A DNA stretch of 64,000 nt from Crossaster papposus (GCA_037893245.1 JBAIAA010000101.1:434001-498000); one strand, 5' to 3'; positions 35,133-47,700 are shown, numbered from the stretch's first letter. A program made the numbers and translations. The notes: generated by a model not told the origin, from the sequence alone.

Positions 35133-37636
35133 ATGTCGCAGGACATGCTCGGGGGGCATGATGCCACCTCATCGCCTTTAGGATTGATCGACATCGTGGC
35201 AGACATGCCTCCACTGCGGTTATCTGACATCATGTCGCCTGAAGCTGAAGTAGCAATTACTGATATCGGAACACCGGTAGACAGCGGCCACGAGTTATCA
35301 CCTCAGTCCACAGAAATCGCCGACTTGAAAGTGAGTCCGATTGCAGACTCAGCACCGGGAGAAGTCACTGACACGACCCGTCGGCTGCAGCAAGATGTCC
35401 TTCGCCTCAACGAAGAGAATCGTCTTCTCAGGCAGAAGCTGTACCGGCTGCAGACAAATTCTAACCTGAAACAGGTAGCGCTCATTGGTACCGTCATCTC
35501 GTGGTTTGGTGACAAGGGTTTACTGGGCGATGACATGGATGCTGTATACGAACTAACGTCCATGATGATGTCGGCTCGGGCAACTGATGAGCAAGCAATT
35601 CCAACATTCGCAGACCAAAGCAATGCTGCTGCTGATGATGAATTTTCCGATGAGTTTTCTGGGGTTTTAACTGAAGCCGTCAATGTACGAAATACTGACG
35701 ATACCTCAAACTGGCCCAGCCCGAGTTTCAAGTTAGAGGGTTCCTTCAATCCACCTTTTTCGTCATCGAAGAAAGCAATGAGACATCACGTGCCGCTAAA
35801 GTCCGGAAACGAGGGTTTTAAGTTTCAAAATCCCGAATCAATGGCACGACGACTTGAAAATGAAGATACCTACGAATGGCCCAGTCAGACAGATGATTCC
35901 TTTAACCCACCTTTTTCGTCATCGAAAAAGGCACACCCACTGCCGCTGCAAGGAGATGCAACATTGTTGGCGGAAGGTCCAAGGGAACTAAGAGACCACC
36001 AAAGCGCCCCTTCCACTCCAGTCGGCTCAAACTTGCCACGAGATGAAGTGAACGCAGATTCCTTTGACAAGAGTGCGGAGCGCCTGGACACTCGGATTCA
36101 GCAGATGGAGAAAACAGTCAAGGTTTTCAGCGGTCGACACGCCGACACACGGAGCCGCATGACTACGACACGTCAGAACGCCGCCAAGCAGTTCAGGATT
36201 TGGAAGGCCATCGCAGCATCTCGTAAACTAGCAGATGTGAACTCTTTACAGGATGAAGATGAGGCAGAGGATGATGACTTAGAGACGATGATGAGGGCGC
36301 AATCGCTCACACCAACGCCAATGACCCAACATCCCTGTCACTCAGCTGAAGAGGCTAGTACTGCGAGAGTGGTGGACGTTTATAAGAACAAGACGATCCT
36401 TGGCGAGATTGCCTTCCAAACCGAACGACGCATCCTTGCTTTCGTCTTTCAACGGAGAGAGATTTTATACGGCTACAGTTTAGGTAAAAATATAATTATT
36501 GAAAGTGACTTGTTCTAATATCTTTGTTGGCCGATATCTCGACTCATCTTTCAGATAAATTAAAAACTGATCACTTATAAATAACTTAACATTAGGTTGT
36601 TTGATTGACAAAAGAACAACTTTTAATCGACATCCAATTGAGAAATTAATCAATGGTGTCTTAAGGATTCTGCAAAAATTTCAGTTTGGGGAGAATGGCC
36701 ACAGCGATCAATAGTTGATATCTTTTAAGAAATATGACAACTCTACCAGGTGAGTGTGACAACAGTGCGATGATAACAGTTGGTCCACGACGCTATAACA
36801 ACAAAGACAAATGCAATATACTTCGGTCATTCTCTCAATAAGGAAACCTGGAGATCATGATCCGCACGCATCCAGACCAAGGCAGTCGTTCCGCGCTTCT
36901 TCGTCGGTACGAGCTGTTGATGGATGTGCTCCGGGGCTACGGCTGGCTAAGGGGAAGACATCCTCAATTCGTTGCCGACATGATTGCCCGTCACGGCATA
37001 TTCCAAAATGTGGAGTCGGCTCAGGCCGAAGCTATAATTAACAGAGGTACCGAGTCAGAAAAACCAAAGAATCAAAATCGACCGCTCACTGCTGATTAAC
37101 GAGACAAAATTTCACTAGCAAAAGTGCCTTCTTCACCTAAAACATATAGATAAGATGCGTTAGTTTACTCCGAATCTGAAGTTTTATTCGCCTGGTTATT
37201 TTAGTCACTTACCCGCATCAGAACAGGTAAAAAGATCCCAGATCAGTCACCAGTTGGTCCAGTTATTTGACTATAATTCTATTCATTGCTTGCTTCTTTA
37301 TTGGTTTGGGGTATAAACAGAAGTCGTCTAGCTCTTCCAATATTTTGGACAATGAATTATTTTACACCAAGAGTTCATCGAGTATCATCTGATCGTTGTA
37401 AGTGCGTTTTAACTGCTCAATATTCTCGTTAAATAAGTCGATATCGTCGAGACCTACAATTAGAAAAAGGTCACCTCTTGTGTGTCTACCATACCACAGG
37501 TTGGAGCAACCCTAGCGAGTTGAAGCGAGGCGTGCTGTGTCTGTGTCCCGTCGTAGAAGTTCTGGACCTGCTGGTCATTCTGGACTGCCTGCTTCACATG
37601 ACGCGCAACGACCGGATGCCCGTCTTTTTATTTTAG
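35133..37636 (+). CDS. Speriolin (SPATC1/SPATC1L)-like protein
   Basis: Three exons, 35133-36483, 36843-37046 and 37500-37636, join in phase 1 to 563 codons plus tag. Recognition rests on the C-terminal speriolin domain split over all three exons: GEIAFQTERRILAFVF...LYGYSL, then GNLEIMIR...LLRRYELLMDVL and HPQFVADMIARHGI, then NPSELKRGVL, EVLDLLVILDCLLHMT and a short PVFLF end. The order and spacing fit SPATC1L. N-terminally there is a leucine-rich coiled coil at about residues 82-107 (RLNEENRLLRQKLYRL), as expected for a centrosome-associated speriolin. A 12-residue motif, SFNPPFSSSKKA, occurs twice (about 204-215 and 256-267). Vertebrate speriolins act at centrosomes and in sperm tail-head integrity; that role here is inferred. 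The aaaATGt start is the first methionine of the frame, and a 5' UTR exon cannot be excluded. Confidence 0.88.
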
Positions 37637-37697
37637 AAATATCAGGCAGCAGACTCTAGCATCTAATATCCTGTGCTCGTCTAAAACTGAGGACCAA

Positions 37698-37849
37698 ATG
37701 TGACCCAGCACGAGTAAATGAGACACTTTGAGGCTAAAATGAAAATTGAGATTTTAATTTCATCATTTAAAGCCTTTAAATGATGAAATTAAAATCTCAA
37801 TTTTCATTTTAGCCTCAAAGTGTCTCATTTACTCATGCTGGGTCACAAA
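37698..37849. mobile_element. Family B fold-back element, perfect copy
   Basis: tgtgacccagcacgagtaaa through a tight turn at aaagcctttaaa to catgctgggtcaca. The arms match almost base for base over 70 bp. It sits 60 bp after the speriolin-like stop and before the first aataaa (38025), so it is probably in the 3' UTR. Confidence 0.93.
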
Positions 37850-38024
37850 TGTGACCGGCTCTAAAAAAAGGGGTCTTAAATTGCGCTATGCACTATCATG
37901 TAATGGCCCGCGCAGCGTCGAGAGGGTAAACATTTCATCAAAATTTGTTTTTTATTTGTTGTCATGAATTAAATCTGTAATACCTACAGTAAAGGTTTCA
38001 TTAAAAGAAATGTTGATTTTGATG

Positions 38025-38030
38025 AATAAA
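38025..38030 (+). terminator. Candidate polyadenylation signal for the speriolin-like gene
   Basis: aataaa in gatgaataaagtgg, about 390 nt after the stop. It is the first canonical signal found downstream. Confidence 0.45.
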
Positions 38031-39110
38031 GTGGAAAACGACAATTTTGTGTGCATCGTTCTGTTGTTGTACAACAGAGCCGGCTATTTCAAAGCCTGTT
38101 TTTTCAGTTGTGTAGTTTGAACTCCGAAAAAGTAATCAATATGTAAACACGTCGTGTCTCCAAATGGGAGGGGCTATGGATCTCTATAAAATGAAAGCTT
38201 ACGTTGTGGGCTTTCTTACCATGTATATAACTCAATTTCATTTTTTTCGCGATATAAGACACCTCTTTGTAGAACCGGTCACAAATTTAGGTACATGTAT
38301 AAGTCACGTGCGATGCTTGAACATCTTTAGGGGGAGAGCAGCTGACGCGAGAGACGGTTATAAGAATTCTAAGATGTATTTTGTATGATGGTAATAAAGG
38401 AAGCTGTAAACATAACTACCTGGAACTATAAACGAGCTAAATGTGCAAACACCGACTTATTGGCAGGGGGAGTAGAAATAAAGGGATTTAAAGTTGTTGA
38501 TAACGATGCTTGAAATAAATGGGTCGTTTAACTACTATTAGTTTATTCTCCTTCTAAAAACAGAAAATATTCCATTATTAAATTCAAATTGTTCAGAAAC
38601 CGTAACAGGCATTGGGTGTCTTACTTTCAAAGGATATACATTGTACTAGATTCTTAGATCCATCACATTTTTTTACAGATTCCACATAACCAATCTGTAT
38701 TAACCCTAACCCTGCCAAATCCAGCACAGTGCATCTGTGGTGACTGCTTGATCTTGCTAGACTCTGCACACAAGTCAATGTGACAAAGTATGCAATATGT
38801 TGCGTCTGGCAGGGTTTCTAGCCAAAATACCCTGGAGGGTTAGGGTTAATGCGAAAACACTTTATATTGCAAAAAAATGGGGGGACAAAAAAACAAACTG
38901 TTCGCTGCATACACTGTTACTTAATTAAAGGAAAAGTATACTTTTGCAACTATTTGAAAAGTAATCGACTAAATTATTGATCCAAAGCGTACTTGATTGA
39001 AGATAGTAATGATTCTAAACTCTGTAAAATTATTCGTTCTGGCATACTGTCATTTGGAAGAAAATAATCATACTATAATTCGAGCAACGTTTGTCTGTCT
39101 GTCTGTTTGT
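38031..39110. other. Intergenic stretch, no gene seen
   Basis: AT-rich sequence with short (ctgt)n at about 39093-39110. No coding exon, tRNA or clear transposon end is recognised. Confidence 0.4.
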
Positions 39111-39605
39111 TTCGCTACTCCTCCCAAGTCCTTGGTCCGATCTCGCCCAAACTTGGTGGGTGGATGTAAGTTCACCCCAGAATTGCCGTTGAGGGGTTCA
39201 TTTTTGGAAAGGTCAAGGTCACTGGGGTCAAAGGTCAAATGTTCGTTTTTCGCTACTCCTCCCAAGTCCTTGGTCCGATCTCGCCCAAACTTACGGGTAC
39301 GGGTACGTCACCCCATCCCCAACTTCCCTTCTTCCGGTCATATGTCAAGGTCACTGGGGTCAAAGGTCAAATGTTCGTTTTTCGCTACTCCTCCCAAGTC
39401 CTTGGTCCGATCTCGCCCAAACTTACGGGTACGGGTACGTCACCCCATCCCCAACTTCCCTTCTTCCGGTCATATGTCAAGGTCACTGGGGTCAAAGGTC
39501 AAATGTTCGTTTTTCGCTACTCCTCCCAAGTCCTTCGATCTCGCCCAAACTTACGGGTACGGGTACGTCACCCCATCCCCAACTTCCCTTCTTCCGGTCA
39601 TATAT
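39111..39605 (+). repeat. 132-bp tandem repeat carrying nuclear-receptor-type half-sites
   Basis: Four units begin with cgctactcctcccaagtcc at about 39114, 39251, 39383 and 39515. The last three are almost identical apart from a short deletion (ttggtccgatc to ttcgatc). Three units end with gtcaaggtcactggggtcaaaggtca, holding TCAAGGTCA and GGGTCAAAGGTCA. Frames across it are repeat artefacts. Confidence 0.92.
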
Positions 39606-39829
39606 TACACCCACGGGTACTTTTGACTAGTAGTCTAAAGATGTGGTGCAGACGCATTAGTAGTTCAATTAAAACACTTTTTTTATGAAATATACAGCAT
39701 TCACAAAGCTAAAACTTCATTAGGTTTTGTCAAGCACCATTCTTTAGATTTTTGGGAACTTTTGCTGCTTTAAACAATAAAATTCCCCAACTGACAAATT
39801 GAAATGGTATACTATATCTTTAACCCTAA

Positions 39830-40215
39830 CCACCCTGAGTCCATCAAAATCCATTTTCTGTTTTTGAGGATTTTAGCGAATTCAGGATACCTCCATATTA
39901 AACAAACTGGAGGAGTGTGATGGATTGAGGATTTTAAGCCTAGCGTTACTGCAGGAGTTTGATGGATTCAGGATTCAGAAATTTAGGTGATGGACTGTGA
40001 TGGCCTCTATGGAGAAACACACTGCAATTTTTTGTATGGCACCATGGTATCCTGAATCCGCCAGAGTCCATCAACTTTTGCTGGTGGATTATTGATGGAC
40101 TCAGGATCTCTCCAGAATGCATACTGGTGGACTGATGGACTCAGGACACCAGCAGTTTTTGCAAACCAAAATTGGTGGATTGTGGCGGATTCAGGATACT
40201 TTCTAGAAAAAGGGG
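39830..40215. repeat. Degenerate tggattcaggat-type repeat cluster
   Basis: Many imperfect copies of gatggactcaggata and its relatives, on both strands, between ttaaccctaaccaccctgag and gagttagggttaatg. It resembles a decayed inverted-repeat element with gttaggg/ccctaac ends. Confidence 0.5.
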
Positions 40216-40657
40216 TGAGGGAGTTAGGGTTAATGTAAGCAATAAAGATGTCTGCTAGGTGCAGTAAATGTCTATATGCAGACAAGATATGCCGTGTGCA
40301 CGAATCTGCAACAAAACCATTAAACATACCAGTTTTGTTTTACAATACAATAAAAATGGGAAATTTATTTTTAACACCCCTAGTAATGACCCAGTACAAT
40401 GATAGATCACAAATACAATCAAAATTCATATTTTTCAGTAAATAAACCCAACATATTGCTTCAAAATTGATGGATTTATGCAGATCATTTGAAGATGCCA
40501 TATTGTAGGAGTCCTTCTGTTCAGACTTGTCAATCACAAAAGACATGGCCTTTGACCTCGATGTCTGGATCCAACTGTTCATGCAGCAACTGCTAGTGCT
40601 ATCCTGAGTCAATTCTGGGCAATTCTGGCCAGTGATGTAGTCAAGTCCATCACAAGT

Positions 40658-40728
40658 CCCTGTAAGTCCCTGTAAGTCCCTGTAAGTCCCTGTAAGTCCC
40701 TGTAAGTCCCTGTAAGTCCTCCACAAGT
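40658..40728. repeat. 10-bp minisatellite (tgtaagtccc)
   Basis: Six to seven copies of tccctgtaag just downstream (in gene orientation) of the TIMM8 stop codon. Confidence 0.9.
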
Positions 40729-40948
40729 CCTTCAGTTCCAATTTAAATCACAAGCTATTCAAATGAGCTTTGACAAAAGCATTCATTTGTCATTGTTCAT
40801 CCAGTTACTTGTGACTGCCCTTATTAAAGAACTTGTGACTGGCTTCATGAAAGGACTTGTGAACGGACTTGCAGGGACTCGACTACAACTCTGATTCTGG
40901 CATCAGTCCAATTCGGTGTTGGCATCCAAGCCTCATTGACCAGTAGCG

Positions 40949-42469
40949 CTATTGACCAGCTTGTTTGTTGATCAGCTGCTGGAATCTATTGGTCATTGCC
41001 AGCGTAGAATCAATGAACCTCTCCACACAGTTGACCAGACATGTTTCTGTCTTGCTGTCCAGTTTGTTGCTGGGTTTGTCCATGCACCTGTCCCAGCACA
41101 CGTCAGTGAACATGTGAACCTGGTTCTGAAAAAAACAAAAATGAAAGGGGCAAAAATGTAATTAGCATATTAAAATACAGGAACAACCGTTAGAAATATA
41201 TCAATGCCCATCAAATTAAAGGTTGGATACACCATTTGCAGATATCGAAAATATTTACTACCGAATTATTAAGAAATATCTTACCCATCTGAAAGTAATG
41301 ATGGTTATAGGCATCCAGCAAAATGATTGCGCAAGATATCCTGTAATTATTCTGAAAAATATAATTTTATAAAGAAAATTTTGCGATTGCCGGACGGCGA
41401 TCGCGAAAAAACACAAATAACATAAGAACAACTGCTCGACGCCGGTTGAAAACAAACGCTGTTTTTCGTGCTTTTCTTGGCATCCATGATTGTAAAACTT
41501 CAGACACTAGTTAAACGATATTTACTATAAAATACAACCCCCCAAATCCACCCATTCATGATAATTAAACCAATTACCAATGGTGTATCATACCTAATAC
41601 AATCCATCCTGTATTGGGATGTGCTTTGTTAATACACAGAGCCAAATATTCTACAGCATACTAATTACATGTACTATTTCGAGACCCAAGTCTAAATGGA
41701 ATATAAACTTTTAAAGGTAGGATACACCACTGGTAATTGCTTGAATTATCAGGATTGGGTGGATTTTGGGGGTTGTATTTAATAGTAAATATCTTTAACT
41801 GACCCGTGCAAAGTACAATCATGCATGCTGAGAAAAGTCAGAAAAACGGCGTTCATTTTCAACCAGCGTCGGGCAGTTGTTCTTATGTTGTTATTGTTTT
41901 TTCCGCGATCACCATGCAGCGATCGTGATTTTTTTATTTTTTTCATTAAATTTGTCTGTACAATTACAGGATATCTAGCGCAATCCTTTTGCTGGATGCC
42001 TACAATCATTATTTACTTAAAGTAATACCTTTTTTAATAATTCGGTAGTAAAATTGTTCGATATCTGCAAATGGTGTATCCTACCTTACTTTTATTAATA
42101 ATAAAATAGGTATTAATTTTATGATAAAATAATTAATAAAAAAATAATAAAATCTAAAAGAAAATATATATTAATAATAAAAGTGGCCTTCCATATTTTT
42201 ATTTTTGTATTCTTTTAGTTAATAAATTTCAAAACTGTTCAATAACTGTTATGCTAATTCAACCCAACTCACACAGCACGATGCCCCCGGCAACAGTGCA
42301 GTAGGACACAGTAAAATAAAATCTTCACGAAATAAGTGCAGTGCAATTTCCACATTTGCCTCACCTGGAATTTTGCTTTTTGGCCTTCCACAGCAAGGAA
42401 AGCCTTCAGTTCTGCGTCTTCGCCGGCGCCTTGTGCCCCGCTACTGAATGAGGAACTGTCAAAAGACAT
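40949..42469 (-). CDS. TIMM8: Mitochondrial inner-membrane translocase chaperone Tim8
   Basis: Two exons on the minus strand, 42469-42365 (35 codons) and 41125-40949 (58 codons plus tag), join in phase 0 to a 93-residue protein. Exon 1 gives a serine-rich start and AFLAVEGQKAKFQ. Exon 2 gives the small-Tim signature: CWDRC, 15 residues, CLVNC, the twin CX3C motifs that form two disulfides, followed by VERFID. Vertebrate TIMM8 is about 97 residues. Tim8 pairs with Tim13 in the intermembrane space and escorts hydrophobic precursors to the TIM22 complex. Splice sites are a gtgagg donor and a ttttttcag acceptor. The intron (41126-42364) holds two family A elements. TIMM8A and TIMM8B orthology cannot be told apart from sequence alone. 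Confidence 0.93.
41218..41597. mobile_element. Family A TIR element in the TIMM8 intron
   Basis: ggttggatacaccatttgca to caatggtgtatcataccta. The core palindrome gcgattgccggacggcgatc is intact. Confidence 0.87.
41713..42089. mobile_element. Second family A TIR element in the TIMM8 intron, opposite orientation
   Basis: ggtaggatacaccactggta to tgcaaatggtgtatcctacc. It is inverted relative to the copy at 41218-41597, so the two could pair in the pre-mRNA. Confidence 0.88.
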
Positions 42470-42635
42470 CTTTGAATATTCTGTTACTAGTGTTAAACTC
42501 CACAATTTCTCGAAATGGCAACGCAACCTGCACGCAGTCGTACCGTTCAACTTGTACCACTACCAGATTCGATTTCTCACATGTTTGACCTTTGACACTT
42601 GCACTGCCGCTTGGCAAAACTGGCTGCGAACTGGG

Positions 42636-42860
42636 GCTAATTTCACGGAGGTGCTAATCACACAAATTTTGCTTAGCACCAACAAGTCTTGCTCAATAAT
42701 AGCAGGCTGCCAGACAAAACTCCATGTGCTTTTCATGCCAAGCAAAAACCAGCTAAATATCAGTAAGAAACAATATACATCACGTGAAAATTTGGTCTGT
42801 AACCCTGTTTTTGACAAGAAAGAACTGTCACTGCTAAGCAAAATGTGTAGGATCAACAAA
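42636..42860. mobile_element. Family F element, degraded copy
   Basis: The internal sequence (attttgcttagcac, aaaatttggtctgtaaccct, ctgctaagcaaa) matches the better copy at 58336-58607, but the outer TIRs are lost. A 208-residue frame on the plus strand across it and the TIMM8 exon is a shadow. Confidence 0.7.
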
Positions 42861-43029
42861 TTGGCACCTGAAATCAGTACTTTCATGCAGTTACAGTTTC
42901 GGGTAACCAAGATAATCATAATTTTGAAGATAGGTAACTATATCTTGTCACCAAACTGTTAGATTATTTTGACGAACTTTGTTTAGTAAAGAAAAACGAC
43001 ATTTTTCACCGCATCGTTCTGATGTGGAC

Positions 43030-43540
43030 GGTATTCTGTCCCCAGGTAAAATTGTCTGGGGGACAGAATTACCTAGGTAAAAGTGTCCCCCCTGAGCCGT
43101 TAATTCTGTCCCCCTCCAATTTATTCTGTCCCCTCTCTAGGTAATTTTGTCCCCCCAATAATTGTTCCACACATAAGTATTTATTTTGATGTTATTTCAA
43201 TAAATTAAGCCCACAGGGTATTTATTATTTGGACTTCCTGTGTTCAAGACAACACTCTCCAGGCAGTGGATAAAAACCAAAAAGGGCCGAGGAGAAAAGC
43301 CAAGTCATTCAGTTTGGAAGGGGGAACGTGTACTACAGTGAACAGCTGGTTGTTGCGTCTAGTGGGTGCTAGACTTACCAGGGGGACACGATTAACGTTG
43401 GGCAGGGGGACAGAATTACCTGGAGGGGGACAGAAATACCTATGTAAATGTGTCCCCCCGGACAGATTTACCGGGTCACGGCCTGGTAAGTCTGTCTGGG
43501 GGGACACATTTCCCAGGGGGGACAGAATTACTTTTAACAC
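43030..43540. repeat. Cluster of inverted gtcccccc / ggggggac motifs
   Basis: Repeated tctgtccccc and gggggacagaattacctag blocks lie at 43030-43160 and 43375-43535 in opposing orientation, enclosing about 220 bp. It is probably a fold-back element with repeat-rich arms. No coding sequence is recognised. Confidence 0.7.
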
Positions 43541-44044
43541 CGCCCCTGTTTTTCACAAGATTTTCAAATAAAACGTATATAATCCCTAAACAATAATAAG
43601 CTAACGCCAATAGTATATTTTCAACCCGTTTAAATAAAACCGTGTTTTTTTTAGACCCGTTCGAGAAAACGTGTTTTAAAATGTGTTGTCGCATCTCATG
43701 AATATTTTTTTTACCGAGAGAGTTATGCATATACGTTGCAAATAAAATAAAGTACAATTCGGAACTCTGCGCTCTGACTGTTTATTTCATCACGCATAGA
43801 ACTGCTGGCTCAATTTATTTTAATATACACTGCTTCCCATTGATGAGCTTGTTTTTCTCGGATATCGGTCCGAGACGGATCGAGGCACGGGTTACAATTG
43901 CTGTTTAAAATGTCTTTCACATTCAAACTAATTTGGTCAATACAAAGACAAAGATTTACTGATTGGTGATATGCCTTCGTGTTTTCATGAATACCGAATG
44001 GTTTCTCAAAAATGTTCAGCCTAAAATTAGTGTGCTCTCGCATT

Positions 44045-44183
44045 CTAAAGTCCGGTTCATACTCGAATTTGTGACGTCAGCAAAAGTTGAACACATCAAC
44101 TTGGGCGAATGTTCGCAGCGAACGCCCTGTGACGTCAAATTCGTATCGCAATCGCTTTCGCGCCGAGTATGAACCGGCCTTAT
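44045..44183. mobile_element. Family I compact TIR element
   Basis: Ends aaagtccggttcatactcg and cgagtatgaaccggcctt are inverted. The inside has tgacgtcagcaaaagttgaa against tgtgacgtcaaattcgta. It is related to the ends of the 9491-10905 element. The paired gtgacgtca motifs match a CRE consensus. Confidence 0.8.
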
Positions 44184-44759
44184 AACGCATTCTTTTAGTT
44201 CGCGCACGCGGCACGCGTGCACAGATCTTGCAAAAACGCGAGATATCTAATAATTGTGTTTCTATTTCACGCAAAATCTTCCCCAAGAAGCATAACATGA
44301 TATTTGTTATGTAGGCTCACGTATCATTGTAGACAAAGATTCAATTAATATACACAAATAAACCACAATAATATAATATAATATAATTTAAACAATTTAA
44401 ACAAAGGCGTCAAAAGCGCCTCGTCACTGTTACTAATAATACGCACATTGGATTAATGTTTTAAGGTGTACGTCACAATGCAGCGAATTGTCTTTATGTA
44501 CTGTATCCAGGTAGCAACGACGCGCAAAACAAAATATACGCGGCAGTAATTAGAAAAGAAAATCCTGCGATGTAAATTTGTAATCATTGACCAACACGGA
44601 GAATACGAGAACTGTGACGTGAAACCCGGTGCCGATTATGAGAAACAAGATGGTGCTCAAATATTGATACAGGTGTGACGAAGCAGCACTATGGTGAAGT
44701 AAAGGAAAATATTCTAGCTGCATGTTGAAAGTGGAAGTCAAGTAGCCGAAGGAAATATC

Positions 44760-47700
44760 ATGGAGTCGAATCTGTTTTTCGGGGAGGACGATGATGACCA
44801 GCACGAGGATTACATGAACCCAACCCTCAGGAAGCGCCGCGGGGCAACCATCATGGACGTGCTGCCCCCTCCCCCGCTGCCACCAGCCCTCATGGAGAGC
44901 TACAGTGGTAGCTCGGAGGGCAGCTGGGAAGAGCCTGAGGATGATGTCCCAGAGGGGGCTAAGGATCGTCCTGAAGAGAGCAAGGGGAAGGCCGAGGAAG
45001 TCCGAAGGCCAAGCGGGGTAGAGGCAGTTGCGGAGGGAGAGGAGCAGGGTAGCCGAAGAGGGAGACGGAGGTCGTCAGTTGTCCAGAAGATGATCCCGCC
45101 TCTGAACACACCGCCATTGCTGCATCACAGCTCGGCACAAAGACAGGCGCTTCAGGTTCGTGAATATCACCCAGTGGCTGATCTACGGGAGGGGGGATTA
45201 ACTAACCTGTCCGAAGGTTTACAATCATGGATGCCGAGAAAAGCACGAAAAACAGCGGGTTTTTTTTCAACCGGTGTCGAGCAGTTATTCTTATGTTATC
45301 TTTGTTTTTTTAGTGATCGCCGTCCGGCGATCGCGATTTTTTCATTAAATAAATTATATTTTTCGGAATAGATACAGGATATCTAGCGCAATCATTTTGC
45401 TGGATGCCTTTAATCATTATTTACTTTCAGATAAGTAAGATATTTTCTAATAATTCGGTAGTAAAAAAATATATATTTGCAAAATGATATATCCTACCTT
45501 TTAAGTCCGAAAAAACTATCCATCTGAAACGTCCTTAAATATGCCGTGAGGGTGAGCGAGCAACAAACTGGAACAAATGCCAGAACTGTATACTCACTGA
45601 GTTTCAGTTTTCGAGTGTTCGGCTTTGTAGCTAAAAACCGTTGTTCGTCGGTCTATTTGGTGCCTTTTTCGGGATTTACTTACAATTTAAACAATTGTTC
45701 ACATCTCTGCAGTCTGTGCGAACCCCACTGGAGAGATTCCGCGCCATTGCTAACACCATCAAACACAACCTGAAATGGGCTAAGATGCTGTCCACATCCA
45801 AGCAAGAAGGGGAACAGAAATCCTTCACAGTGGAACAGGAAGATGGTAACAAGTTTACAAAGAATCGTACTTAGACAGAAGATGAAACACGTTATTATGC
45901 TATGTATGAGATTCAACACTCTTAAAACAACATGAAAATTCTTTTCCCCACTTTGTGACTGACGATGATGTCAATCTATACATAAACTTAACATTAAGAA
46001 TGTTTTGATTTTCACGGTTGTTTTTTAACCAGTTCGCGCCGGATGACGTATATAAACGCAAAGTTTTCCCCAAATTCAAAACGGATGACGCATAAACACG
46101 CCAAGTTCAAGTTTGGAAATGTCTGTCAGCAGCCATTCAAGATAATTTAAGCAATTACCAATGGTGTATCCTACCTTTAAGACCTCCGTAAAAACAAAAA
46201 TTACAGAAAACAAAATCAACCACACGTAAAGGTTAGGCCAATATAGCCGGCGGCTCGGTTGTGCCCGGAAGTTCAATCGTAACCTTTGTGCGCGATCTAT
46301 CCTGAAAATAAGTACATCAATAATCATTTAATATTGCAGGCCACGACACGAACCTGACATTCAACGTGAATTCCTTCAAGGCCAATGTGCAGTCGGTCAG
46401 CACCCTCCCCGCAGCAGTCAAACTGACCATGCGCAAGAACCCATGGGAGAGGACACCGGAGGACCTGGCTTACATATTCAGTTTCGTGGACAAGGTTTGT
46501 TCGGTTTACGGACAACAACTTCAATTGGCAACGACAGGTGTTGACTTTAACCCCTCATCCAAACGTTTATAAAAGGGGAATTCAACAACCAATACCAAAT
46601 CTTGACTGACTCGATCATAGCGCCTAGACATCCGAGGTCCGTCGCGCTGATCTCCCAGTGTGCCCACTGTGTCCTGTGTCCACAACCCTTGCTGGGCGGT
46701 CCCACTCCCAGTTGCTCGACCCAGAATCTTCTCGGGCAGCCTCAGGGTATTGACCAGCCAGGTGCCGTGGGAGTTCATCCTCTGTCACCAAACCCCTTCG
46801 AAAAATCATGGATCCACCACTGTAGCATTCAATATTCCTCGGCATGTTTTAGGGCCTGGCTTGACTTTACCAACCTATATACTGTGAGTGACTGAGCCTA
46901 GCCATACCTGCCGACTGACTGACTGACTAAATCGCTTTTTACAAAAGCATGTCTTCAATAGTGAGCCTAGTCCTACTATTGACAGTGTTGTTCTTCCATC
47001 GTTTGACTTCCATCACAGTTGAAGTGCTTCGAGCGGTACTCCACCACCGTGAAGCAGGAGCTGTCTTGCGTGTTGAGCTACGAGTCCTTCGAGGGTGGCA
47101 GAATCATCGTCAAGCAGGGCCATCCCGGTCTGTCCTTCTATTTCATCCTGTCCGGGGTGGTGACAATAGAGGTCACGGAAGAGGACAAGAGGACAGGTGA
47201 GTAACAGGGGAAACTGCGCAGGAAGAAAAAGCAAGATGGTACGTGCAGTCTGACGGTCTGTCACTAAAGTCTTGGTCTAAGACGCTTCTAATTGACAGTA
47301 AACGCGCCAAGGACTTGATTGATTATAATAACTTAAATGTATTACAACGTATGGTTGGTTCTCTTTTAAAGGTGAGCGTAACACGCACATTGTGGGGGAG
47401 CACAGGGCAGGCTCGTCATTTGGCGAGTTGGCGCTGCTTCACGGATCCAAACGGACGGCCACAATAAGCTGCAAAGGTAAAATGTTGTCGTTCTCGCAAA
47501 CTGTCCAAGGATTTTATAAATTTATAATATTCTTTTTACGTGATCCCAAATTGCCGTCTCCTGTAAGTGACCCATATATCTGCAGTAACGTCCAAGCAAA
47601 TAGATCAAAAGGATTCATTTTGTGCCAAATGTGTATACCATACTTCGGGTCTGCATGACTCGTTTTAGGAATTGTCTATGTCAAGCATATGCTACTCTCG

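Noticed and set aside
35303..35749. 148-codon minus-strand frame
   Set aside because: Shadow of the speriolin-like first exon, which has a recognised domain and matching splice phases.
38997..39688. 209- and 149-codon frames in the 132-bp tandem repeat
   Set aside because: The unit is a multiple of three, so frames stay open; the sequence is non-coding repeat.
42336..42962. 208-codon plus-strand frame
   Set aside because: Lies across the antisense of TIMM8 exon 1 and a decayed family F element; no recognisable domain.
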